Shown piece after piece: positions 14,684 through 21,279 of a stretch of DNA of 32,461 nucleotides. Positions within the stretch are counted from its first letter, which is position 1; each line of letters begins with the position of its first letter. The notes under the pieces are model-generated. The model searched no databases. It was not told where the DNA came from and saw nothing but the letters and a program-made list of their open reading frames with translations. The DNA is taken from NCBI GenBank assembly GCA_027490915.1, contig JAIXXG010000072.1, forward strand, positions 1-32,461. Direction: 5' to 3'. The DNA is from Microbacteriaceae bacterium (GTDB lineage: Bacteria > Actinomycetota > Actinomycetes > Actinomycetales > Microbacteriaceae). The translations under genes were made by a program, and so were the position numbers.

Positions 14684-15601
14684 ATGAACGACCAGCACGC
14701 GCACCACGACCGCGCCACGAAGAACCAGCGCCGAGCAGAGGCGCGGGAGAAGGCTCGTCAGCTGCGCGCCGAGCAGCAGAAGAAGGAGCGCCGCAACACC
14801 CTGCTGCTGCAGGGCGGCGTGGCTCTCGCCGCTGTCGCGATCATCGCCGTCATCGCCCTGGTGATCATCAACTCGGTGCGCCCGGTGGGCCCCGGCCCGC
14901 GCAACATGGCGAGCGACGGCATCCGCATCGGCGAGGGCTTCGCGGCCGTCGCCACCCCCGCGCTGCCGGCCGGCGACGACCCGGTGGTCTCGGAGGCGAA
15001 CCCGGCGGGCGTCGTCGACATCCAGATCGTGGTCGACTACCTCTGCCCGATCTGCGGCGAGTTCGAGGCCACGAACGGCCCCTTCATTGAGACGCTCATC
15101 GAGTCGGGCGCGGCGACGGTCGAGTACCGGCCGATCGCGATCCTCACCAGCCGCTCGGCAGGCACCGAGTACTCGCTGCGCGCGGCGAACGCCGCCGCCT
15201 GCGTCGCCGACCGAACGCCGAGCGCCTTCTTCGCGTTCAACGCCGCACTCTTCGCCGAGCAGCCCGAGGAGGGCACGCCGGGCCTCGACGATGCGCGACT
15301 CATCGAGCTCGCGGTCGAGTCGGGCTCGTCGCGCGGAGCGGTCGAGGAGTGCATCCAGGATCGGACCTTCGCCTCGTGGGTGCGCGCCGCGACCGATCGC
15401 GCCCTCAGCGGCCCGCTCGCGATCCGTGATGTGGCGGTCGATCGCATCGAGGGAACCCCGACGATCTTCGTCAACGGACAGCGGTTCGAGTACCGCTACC
15501 CCTTCGAGCAGGAGGACTTCGCCCAGTTCGTGCTGCAGGCGGCCGGCGACGAGTTCTCGACCAACCCGACCCCCTCGCCGACGCCCACGCCGTCGCCGTA
15601 G
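14684..15601 (+). CDS. Membrane-anchored DsbA-family thioredoxin-fold protein
   Basis: The protein has 305 residues. A highly charged cytoplasmic segment (1-38) is followed by one transmembrane helix (about 40-64). An extracellular thioredoxin/DsbA domain has the active-site CPIC (Cys121, Cys124) and the cis-proline loop GTPT (Pro259), and the protein ends in a Pro/Thr/Ser tail. Two further cysteines (in AACVAD and EECIQD) may form a structural pair. It probably forms or exchanges disulfides in exported proteins. The neighbouring CAP-like proteins each carry six cysteines, which makes them plausible clients. The start at 14684 has a TTGAGG ribosome site, and TACTAT at 14606-14611 may be the -10 box. 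Confidence 0.88.
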   Translation: MNDQHAHHDRATKNQRRAEAREKARQLRAEQQKKERRNTLLLQGGVALAAVAIIAVIALVIINSVRPVGPGPRNMASDGIRIGEGFAAVATPALPAGDDPVVSEANPAGVVDIQIVVDYLCPICGEFEATNGPFIETLIESGAATVEYRPIAILTSRSAGTEYSLRAANAAACVADRTPSAFFAFNAALFAEQPEEGTPGLDDARLIELAVESGSSRGAVEECIQDRTFASWVRAATDRALSGPLAIRDVAVDRIEGTPTIFVNGQRFEYRYPFEQEDFAQFVLQAAGDEFSTNPTPSPTPTPSP

Positions 15602-15619
15602 CGCCGGTACCCTGGAGGA

Positions 15620-15633
15620 GCCCCCGCGGGGGC
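15620..15633. repeat. Perfect GC palindrome between the DsbA-like gene and tRNA-Thr
   Basis: GCCCCCGCGGGGGC is a 14-base perfect palindrome, 18 bases after the stop codon and 3 bases before the tRNA. It could end the upstream transcript or help 5' processing of the tRNA. It has no T-tract. Confidence 0.45.
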
Positions 15634-15636
15634 ACG

Positions 15637-15709
15637 GCCGGCTTGGCGCAATTGGTAGCGCACCCGACTTGTAATCGGGCGGTTGGGGGTTCGAGTCCCC
15701 CAGTCGGCT
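15637..15709 (+). tRNA. tRNA-Thr (anticodon UGU)
   Basis: The acceptor stem GCCGGCT pairs with AGTCGGC (one G-U), followed by discriminator T at 15709. The anticodon arm is CCCGA-CTTGTAA-TCGGG, giving anticodon TGT (threonine). The D-arm is GGCGCAATTGGTAGCGC (short stem) and the T-arm is GGGGG-TTCGAGT-CCCCC. The 3' CCA is not encoded. It is followed 38 bases later by a T-tailed hairpin. Confidence 0.95.
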
Positions 15710-15747
15710 CTGTGTTTTTCCCCACCAACGCCGTTCTGTGGGCGTGA

Positions 15748-15775
15748 CCCCCGTACGCGGGGGATCGTTCGTTTT
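15748..15775 (+). terminator. Intrinsic terminator downstream of tRNA-Thr
   Basis: CCCCCG (15748-15753), TACG loop and CGGGGG (15758-15763) form a 6-bp GC stem, followed by a T-rich tail ending in TTTT. This is the most classical intrinsic terminator in the window. Confidence 0.72.
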
Positions 15776-15789
15776 GCGACCATCGCCTG

Positions 15790-15818
15790 TTGGCGCGCGG
15801 GCCCCGCGGTTCTACCGT
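15790..15818 (+). promoter_or_regulatory. Promoter of the CAP-like gene pair, with a palindrome filling its spacer
   Basis: A -35 TTGGCG (15790-15795) and a -10 TACCGT (15813-15818) are 17 bp apart. The spacer contains the palindrome CGCGGG-C-CCCGCG (15796-15808). Transcription would start about 50 bases before the ATG at 15874. The palindrome may be an operator. Confidence 0.45.
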
Positions 15819-15873
15819 TGATACAGGTGGTCGGGGGGCCGCCAACCCGAATCCGCGACAGGGGGTGCGCGCA

Positions 15874-16845
15874 ATGCTCCGCTCGACCTACGCCAGCAGC
15901 GCCCTCACCGCGGTCCTCCTCGTCGCTCTGCCCTTCCTGGGCTCGACCGGAGCGGATCTCGCAGGGGGAGTGATCGCGAGCTCGGGCACCGGAAGCTCCG
16001 CACCGGTCGTCGCGGGCGCCGCTGCGCGCGAGGGCGACGACTCGACCGTTCCGCTCGTCGAGTACGTCGAGCGGCGCCTCTCCGCGGACGACTCCGACGA
16101 CGCGGCCGACGACGAGCACACGGCGCAGTCGCCCGACGCGACGCCGGGCCCGGTGGCCGGCGCTGACGACGATGCCGACCAGGGCTCCTCCGGTTCGGGG
16201 TCGTCCGGCTCCGGCTCCTCGGGCTCCGGCTCTTCCGGGGGCACGGGCGGCTCCTCCGGCTCGGGCTCCGGCTCGGGTTCCGGCTCCACGCCGCCGTCGC
16301 CCTCGACGCCGCCGTCGCCCTCGACCCCGCCGGCTCCGCCGCCTGCTCCCGTCTGCCCGGCCGCGATCTCCGGCTCGACGCCGGGTGCGCCGAGCCGCAC
16401 CTCGCCGCTGGGCGTCGCGGGCACGACCTCGGGCGATCTGCAGTCGTTCGCCGAGCGGTTCAACGCGATCCGCGTCGCGAACTGCCTGCCGCCCGTGCCG
16501 TTCGCGAACATCCGCTACGACCGCTGCATGGAGGACCGCCTGTTCTGGATGGCGGAGGATCCGTCGACCGACCCCTCGAGCGCGTGGGGCCACATCGGGT
16601 CGGAGCGCAGCGACGGGGTGCCGAGCGTCGGCTGCGACGGCAACCTCGCCGGAGGCTCGAACAACTCGGGCGCCACGGTCGCCCAGAAGTGGTGGGATTC
16701 GTCGGGCCACCGCACCTCGCTGTACAAGCCGACGTACACCGGCAGCACCTCCGGTGTCTGCATCCTGTTCGCGATGACGCACGGCGGCGTGCCGAACGAG
16801 CCGTATTCGTTCACCCGCGCGGCCGCGCGCTGGGTAACCTGCTGA
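15874..16845 (+). CDS. Secreted CAP/SCP-like protein, first of a tandem pair
   Basis: The protein has 323 residues. It has an N-terminal signal peptide (about 1-30), a low-complexity acidic region (about 50-100), a Gly-Ser linker (104-138), a Pro-Ser-Thr linker (138-158) and a C-terminal domain (about 160-323). This domain has CAP-superfamily hallmarks: FNAIRVANCLPPV near its start, WGHIGSE, and WWDSSGHRTSLY matching the CAP WxxSxGHR motif, so the two conserved His and a Glu are present. Six cysteines lie in the domain (CPAAI, NCLPP, RCMED, GCDGN, VCILF and the last residue), enough for three disulfides. The start has GGGGG eight bases upstream. Bacterial CAP proteins are mostly uncharacterised, with proposed roles in cell-wall or lipid binding. 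The next gene, 13 bases on, is its paralogue. Confidence 0.85.
   Translation: MLRSTYASSALTAVLLVALPFLGSTGADLAGGVIASSGTGSSAPVVAGAAAREGDDSTVPLVEYVERRLSADDSDDAADDEHTAQSPDATPGPVAGADDDADQGSSGSGSSGSGSSGSGSSGGTGGSSGSGSGSGSGSTPPSPSTPPSPSTPPAPPPAPVCPAAISGSTPGAPSRTSPLGVAGTTSGDLQSFAERFNAIRVANCLPPVPFANIRYDRCMEDRLFWMAEDPSTDPSSAWGHIGSERSDGVPSVGCDGNLAGGSNNSGATVAQKWWDSSGHRTSLYKPTYTGSTSGVCILFAMTHGGVPNEPYSFTRAAARWVTC
16183..16350 (+). repeat. Gly-Ser and Pro-Ser-Thr coding repeats (linker of the first CAP-like protein)
   Basis: Repeats of GGCTCC/TCGTCC-type units encode GSGSS blocks, then two CCGTCGCCCTCGACG units encode PSPST. The second paralogue has no such linker, so this tract arose or was lost after duplication. 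It is a likely site of length variation between strains. Confidence 0.7.
16366..16845 (+). repeat. Tandem gene-segment duplication, copy 1 (second copy at 17285-17764)
   Basis: This 480-bp segment encodes the C-terminal CAP-like domain plus the stop codon and recurs at 17285-17764. By eye there are about 14 differences over 159 residues. The segments upstream of it in the two genes have no visible similarity. Confidence 0.85.
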
Positions 16846-16858
16846 GAGGAGGACGACG

Positions 16859-17764
16859 ATGAGACTCGACCGCATCGACCCGCGGGCCGTCGCCTCCGTC
16901 GTGGCGCTCGCCGTCGTCATCGGCCTCGCAGTGCCCGTCGTGGGGGCGCCCAGCGTTCCGCAGAACGGCAGCGCCGACACCATCGTCGGGGCGGCCGGAT
17001 CGTCGCCCGCCGAGGGCTCTCCGCTGGTCGTCGCGCCGACCCCCGTTCCCGTCCCCACCTCGTTCGAGCCCGTGCCGTCGGCCGGCGCGCCGGAATCCAA
17101 CGGCGCGACCTCCACCGACCCGGGGTCGCCCACCCCGGAGCCCTCCCGCCTGGGCGGATCCACCACGAGCGCGTCGACCGCGGGAAGCGGCGGCCGACCG
17201 GCGGAGACCGCGCCGCCGAAGCCGCTCTTCGCGCAGCCAGCGCCGGTGGTCACCGCGACCTCGACGCCGAGCTGCCCCGCGATGATCAGCGGCACGACGC
17301 CCGGCGCACCGAGCCGCACCTCGCCGCTCGGCGTCGCCGGCACGACGTCGGCCGATCTGCAGTCATTCGCCCAGCAGTACAACGCGATCCGCGTCGCCAA
17401 CTGCCTGCCGCCCGTGCCGTTCGCGAACATCCGCTACGACTCCTGCATGGAGGACCGTCTGTTCTGGATGGCAGAAGACCCGTCCACCGACCCGTCGAGC
17501 GCCTGGGGCCACATCGGGTCGGAGCGCAGCGACGGGGTGCCGAGCGTCGGCTGCGATGGCAACCTCGCCGGCGGAACGGAGAACACCGGCGGCATCGTCG
17601 CGCAGAAGTGGTGGGACTCGACCGGGCACCGCACCTCGCTCTACAAGCCGACCTACACGGGCAGCACGGCGAACGTCTGCATCCTGTTCGCGATGACCCA
17701 CGGCGGCGTGCCCAACGAGCCGTACTCATTCACCCGCGCCGCCGCGCGCTGGGTGACCTGCTGA
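16859..17764 (+). CDS. Secreted CAP/SCP-like protein, second of a tandem pair
   Basis: The protein has 301 residues. The signal peptide (about 1-29) ends VPVVGA. A Pro/Ser/Thr/Ala-rich region (about 30-138) differs completely from the first paralogue. The C-terminal CAP-like domain (143-301) is about 91% identical to it. The same six cysteines are kept (SCPAM, NCLPP, SCMED, GCDGN, VCILF and the final Cys), as are WGHIGSE and WWDSTGHRTS. The AGAGGAGGA ribosome site just upstream of ATG 16859 is much stronger than that of the first gene. With 13 bases between the genes they are one operon, and the second may be the more highly translated. Function unknown beyond extracellular CAP fold. Confidence 0.86.
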   Translation: MRLDRIDPRAVASVVALAVVIGLAVPVVGAPSVPQNGSADTIVGAAGSSPAEGSPLVVAPTPVPVPTSFEPVPSAGAPESNGATSTDPGSPTPEPSRLGGSTTSASTAGSGGRPAETAPPKPLFAQPAPVVTATSTPSCPAMISGTTPGAPSRTSPLGVAGTTSADLQSFAQQYNAIRVANCLPPVPFANIRYDSCMEDRLFWMAEDPSTDPSSAWGHIGSERSDGVPSVGCDGNLAGGTENTGGIVAQKWWDSTGHRTSLYKPTYTGSTANVCILFAMTHGGVPNEPYSFTRAAARWVTC

Positions 17765-17810
17765 CCACTCGCTCCCGCTCCGAGGGGGTCGGCTGCGCCG
17801 CGACGCTGGC

Positions 17811-17816
17811 TAGGCT
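17811..17816 (+). promoter_or_regulatory. -10 box of the Gfo/Idh/MocA gene
   Basis: TAGGCT is the same hexamer as in front of the NodI-like ATPase gene. Transcription from about 17823 would give a leader of about 30 bases with GGGAGG before the start codon. No convincing -35 is seen. Confidence 0.45.
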
Positions 17817-17855
17817 GATCGTGAGCGCCACGGAGGCGCGCACGGGAGGTCGATG

Positions 17856-18857
17856 ATGAGCACCGCGGTGCGCTGGGGACTGCTCGCGACGGGCGGGATC
17901 GCCCGCAGCTTCGCGCGCGACCTGATCGATGCGGGGCACGTCGTGACCGCGGTCGGGTCGCGTGCGCCCGGTGCGGCGACGGCGTTCGCGGCGGAGTTCG
18001 GCATCCCGAACCCGCACGGCAGCTACGAGCAGCTCGTGGCCGACCCCGAGGTCGATGCCGTCTACGTCGCGACCCCGCACCCGATGCACCTCGACGGCGC
18101 GCTGCTGGCCATCGCCGCGGGCAAGCACGTGCTCGTCGAGAAGCCCTTCACGCTCAACGCCGCTCAGGCTCGGCGCATCGCCGACGCGGCCCACGACGCG
18201 GGCGTCATCGTCATGGAGGCGATGTGGACGCGCTATCTGCCGCACATGGTGCGGCTGCGCGAGCTGCTCGCCGCGGGCGCCATCGGCGACGTGCGCACCG
18301 TCATCGCCGACCACACCCAGGCGCTGCCGACCGATCCGGCGCACCGGCTGCAGAACCCCGAGCTGGGCGGCGGAGCCCTTCTCGATCTCGGCATCTACCC
18401 CGTCTCGTTCGCGGTCGACGTGCTCGGCCTGCCGACCGCGGTCATGGCGCACGCGACCATGACGCCCACGGGGGTCGACCGCCAGACCGCGATCGTGCTC
18501 GAGCACGACGGTGGCCGCCAGGCCGTTCTGCACTGCGCTCTCGACACCGCGGGCTCGAACCGCGCGGTCGTGCTCGGCACCGAGGGGGCCATCGAGCTCG
18601 ACCGGGTCTGGTACACCCCGACCACGCTGACCCGCTACGACCGCGACTGGCAGGTCGTCGAGCAGGTCACGCCGGCCGTGAGCGGTCGGGGAATGCAGTA
18701 CCAGGCGGCGGAGCTCGAGCGCCGCATCGGCGGCGCGAGCCCCAGCGCGCTGCCCATCGATGAGAGCGTCGCGATCATGGGCGTGCTCGATGCCGTGCGC
18801 GACCGCATCGGGCTGCGGTATCCGGGCGAGGAGCCCTCGGGCCCCTCGGTATCATGA
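17856..18857 (+). CDS. Gfo/Idh/MocA-family NAD(P)-dependent oxidoreductase
   Basis: The protein has 333 residues (334 if ATG 17853 is used; GGGAGG at 17844-17849 is better spaced for 17856). The N-terminal Rossmann fold begins RWGLLATGGIARSFA and has the family EKPF motif in GKHVLVEKPFTLN (the Lys is the catalytic/NAD-contacting residue). The C-terminal alpha/beta domain (about 125-325) includes GGGALLDLGIYPV, the pattern with the conserved Asp and the H/Y position used in catalysis. The closest described relatives are glucose-fructose oxidoreductases and trans-1,2-dihydrobenzene-1,2-diol dehydrogenases. It oxidises or reduces a sugar or diol. The PBP4 gene starts 4 bases after its stop, so the two are probably co-transcribed. 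Confidence 0.88.
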   Translation: MSTAVRWGLLATGGIARSFARDLIDAGHVVTAVGSRAPGAATAFAAEFGIPNPHGSYEQLVADPEVDAVYVATPHPMHLDGALLAIAAGKHVLVEKPFTLNAAQARRIADAAHDAGVIVMEAMWTRYLPHMVRLRELLAAGAIGDVRTVIADHTQALPTDPAHRLQNPELGGGALLDLGIYPVSFAVDVLGLPTAVMAHATMTPTGVDRQTAIVLEHDGGRQAVLHCALDTAGSNRAVVLGTEGAIELDRVWYTPTTLTRYDRDWQVVEQVTPAVSGRGMQYQAAELERRIGGASPSALPIDESVAIMGVLDAVRDRIGLRYPGEEPSGPSVS

Positions 18858-18861
18858 CCTC

Positions 18862-20640
18862 ATGACCGAGCCGGACCAGCCGCTCAGCCGTCGAGCCCGC
18901 CGCGAGGCCGAGGCCGCGGCCGGGCGACGCTCGCGCGGCAGCGATCCGGTCGAGGGGATGCCCTCCGCTCCGACCCCGCCGCCCGCCAGCGACCCGCTCG
19001 GGTTCATCGCCGCGCCTCCGGCGTCCGCGCAGCCAACCGAGCTGCTCGGGGCCGCCCCGGCGGCGCTGCCCGGTGCCGTGTCGGGGGCCGTGCCGGGTGC
19101 CGTGCCTGGGGCAGTGCCCGGGGCCGTGTCCGCGGCACCCACCGAGGTGCTCGGGGCCGCGCTGCCCGACGCCGCCGCGGCGGAGTCCGCCACCGCGACC
19201 GGTGACGCGCCCGCCCCCCGCGGCATCGGCGCCTTCGTGCGCGCCCACCCGCGCGCCGTGCTCTCGACGGCTCTCGGCGTGGGCTTCATGCTGCTGGCGA
19301 CGGGGGCGCTGTTCGCCGGGGTCGCCGTGGGCTCGGCGCAGGGCGCACCGGCTCCCGTGCCGACCGCGAGCGCGACCCCGACCCCCGACCCCCGCGCGCT
19401 GCCGGCGACGATCGCGGCGCCGAGCCGCCTGCGCACCTGCAGCATCGACGCGATCGCGCGTGACGAGCGCCTGACGACGTTCTTCGGCTCGGTGGTCAAC
19501 ACGACCACCGGCGAGGTGCTGTTCGAGCGCCAGGGGCAGACCCCGGCGCGCACGGCGAGTGCGCTCAAGGTGCTCACCGCCGCGGCGGCGCTCGCCGTGC
19601 TCGGCCCCGACTTCCGCATGACCACGCGGGTGGTCGCGGGGTCGACGCCCGACACGGTGGTGCTGGTGGGCGGCGGCGACGCGACCCTCAGCCGGCTTCC
19701 GGCGGGGCAGGAGAGCGTCTACCGCGGCGCCCCGAAGCTCTCCGACCTCGCCGCGCAGGTCGTGGCGGCGCACGCGGCCGCGAACCCCGATTCGCCGGGC
19801 ATCACGTCGCTCGTCATCGACGCGACGTACTGGAGCTCGGCCGACGCCTGGCACCCGACCTGGAACCGCGACCGCATCGCCGCCGGCTTCCAGGCCCCGG
19901 CGACCGCGCTCATGGTCGACGGCGACCGCTCCGACCCGCGGCAGCAGACGAGCCCGCGCTCGAACGACCCCATCGGTCGCGCCGCGGCCGCCTTCGCGCA
20001 GGCGCTCGCCGACGCGGGCAACCCCGCCGGCGTGCCCGCGATCAGCACGGGCGCCGCGGTGGGCGGCACAGTGCTCGGCCAGGTGCAGTCGCAGCCCGTG
20101 AAGACGCTCATCGCGCAGATGCTGCCCAACAGCGACAACATGCTCGGTGAGATGCTCGCCCGCGTCACGTCGAAGCAGCTCGGCCTCGACGGCTCGACCG
20201 CGTCGCTCACCCAGGCGATCACGGGCGCGCTCAACACCTACGGCGTGCCGACCGACGGCCTCATCATCAAAGACGGTTCGGGTCTCGCCACCGACAACGC
20301 CGTGCCCACCCGCTACTTCGCGCAGCTGTTCGCCGTGATCAACGCGCGCGGCAACAACCTGGGCATCATCATGGATGCCCTGCCGGTGGCGGGCGTCAGC
20401 GGCACGCTGAGCGGCCGCTTCACCGGGTCGAACGCGATCGCGCGGGGCAACGTCACCGCCAAGACCGGGTTCCTGCGCACCGCCCACACGCTCGTGGGGG
20501 TGGTGCGGGCCGCCGACGGCTCGGTGCTGAGCTTCGGCTTCTACGCCATCCGCGAGGGCATCAGCGACTCGGCGCGCGCCGCGCTCGATACCGTCACCAC
20601 CGCCGTCTTCAGCTGCGGCGACAACCTCTCGAACAACTAA
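18862..20640 (+). CDS. PBP4-type D-alanyl-D-alanine carboxypeptidase/endopeptidase (peptidase S13)
   Basis: The protein has 592 residues. An unusually long cytoplasmic N-terminus (about 1-128) contains an Arg-rich start and a GAVP/GAVS repeat (about 71-90). One transmembrane helix follows (about 131-158), then a Pro/Thr linker and an extracellular S13 domain (about 180-592). The three penicillin-binding motifs are present: SALK (Ser233, Lys236), SDN (424-426) and KTG (534-536). It trims the terminal D-Ala of peptidoglycan stem peptides or cleaves cross-links. The usual PBP4 has a cleaved signal peptide, whereas here the helix looks like an uncleaved anchor. The C-terminal SCGDN could pair with the Cys in LRTCSID. 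ATG at 18862 follows the upstream stop by 4 bases. Confidence 0.92.
   Translation: MTEPDQPLSRRARREAEAAAGRRSRGSDPVEGMPSAPTPPPASDPLGFIAAPPASAQPTELLGAAPAALPGAVSGAVPGAVPGAVPGAVSAAPTEVLGAALPDAAAAESATATGDAPAPRGIGAFVRAHPRAVLSTALGVGFMLLATGALFAGVAVGSAQGAPAPVPTASATPTPDPRALPATIAAPSRLRTCSIDAIARDERLTTFFGSVVNTTTGEVLFERQGQTPARTASALKVLTAAAALAVLGPDFRMTTRVVAGSTPDTVVLVGGGDATLSRLPAGQESVYRGAPKLSDLAAQVVAAHAAANPDSPGITSLVIDATYWSSADAWHPTWNRDRIAAGFQAPATALMVDGDRSDPRQQTSPRSNDPIGRAAAAFAQALADAGNPAGVPAISTGAAVGGTVLGQVQSQPVKTLIAQMLPNSDNMLGEMLARVTSKQLGLDGSTASLTQAITGALNTYGVPTDGLIIKDGSGLATDNAVPTRYFAQLFAVINARGNNLGIIMDALPVAGVSGTLSGRFTGSNAIARGNVTAKTGFLRTAHTLVGVVRAADGSVLSFGFYAIREGISDSARAALDTVTTAVFSCGDNLSNN
19072..19131 (+). repeat. 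Five 12-bp tandem repeats in the PBP4 gene
   Basis: Five in-frame 12-base units (19072, 19084, 19096, 19108 and 19120) encode GAVS, GAVP, GAVP, GAVP and GAVS. The units differ mainly at wobble positions. The tract lies in the predicted cytoplasmic tail and could change in copy number without breaking the frame. Confidence 0.85.
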
Positions 20641-20666
20641 CCCACCCCAACCGGAGCGGAGGCGCC

Positions 20667-21251
20667 ATGACCCGCGCGCTCGTCATCGTCGATGTGCAGA
20701 ACGACTTCACCGAGGGCGGGGCGCTGGGGGTGCAGGGTGGCGCTGCCGTCGCGGCGGCGATCACCGAGCACCTGCGCGAGCACCCCGATGACTACGACGT
20801 CGTGATCGCCTCGCGCGACTGGCACGACGCGGACAACGACAACGGCGGCCACTTCGCCCTCGACGGCGAGCCCGACTTCGTCACGACCTGGCCCCCGCAC
20901 TGCATGGCGGGTACCGATGGCGCCGAGTACCACCCCGACATCGACACGGGTCTCATCGACATCCACGTGCGCAAGGGCCAGGGCGTGCCCGCCTACTCGA
21001 TCTTCGAGGGCACGACCGACGACGGCCGGCGGCTCGTGACCGCCCTCGACGAGCTCGGGGTGACCGACGTCGACGTCGTCGGCATCGCCACCGACTACTG
21101 CGTGCTGGCGTCGGCTCGCGACGCGCTCGCGGCCGGGCGCAGCGTGCGCGTGCTCTCCGACCTCGTGGCGGGCGTCGCGCCCGAGACGAGCGCGGCGGCC
21201 CTGCGCGACCTCGCGGCGGCGGGGGCAGTGGTGGTGCCCTCGCGGGCGTGA
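20667..21251 (+). CDS. pncA: Nicotinamidase (isochorismatase-fold amidase)
   Basis: The protein has 194 residues. The catalytic triad is Asp9 (VDVQNDF), Lys103 (HVRKGQ) and Cys145 (ATDYCVLA). Metal-binding Asp51 and His53 (SRDWHD) and a later His (GGHF) are present, as in PncA. It hydrolyses nicotinamide to nicotinate and ammonia in NAD salvage. GGAGCGGAGG (20653-20662) is an excellent ribosome site for the ATG at 20667. It starts 26 bases after the PBP4 stop and probably shares its transcript. Confidence 0.92.
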   Translation: MTRALVIVDVQNDFTEGGALGVQGGAAVAAAITEHLREHPDDYDVVIASRDWHDADNDNGGHFALDGEPDFVTTWPPHCMAGTDGAEYHPDIDTGLIDIHVRKGQGVPAYSIFEGTTDDGRRLVTALDELGVTDVDVVGIATDYCVLASARDALAAGRSVRVLSDLVAGVAPETSAAALRDLAAAGAVVVPSRA

Positions 21252-21279
21252 GGCCCGCATCCCGCCCGCCGCGCGACCG

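Noticed and set aside
16183-16350. Repeated short units that could be taken for a CRISPR-like or VNTR array outside genes
   Set aside because: The units are in-frame Gly-Ser and Pro-Ser codons of a secreted-protein linker.
15637-17764. tRNA-Thr followed by a duplicated gene pair, as in an integrated element
   Set aside because: There is no integrase, no repeat of the tRNA 3' end downstream and no base-composition break. The duplication is local.
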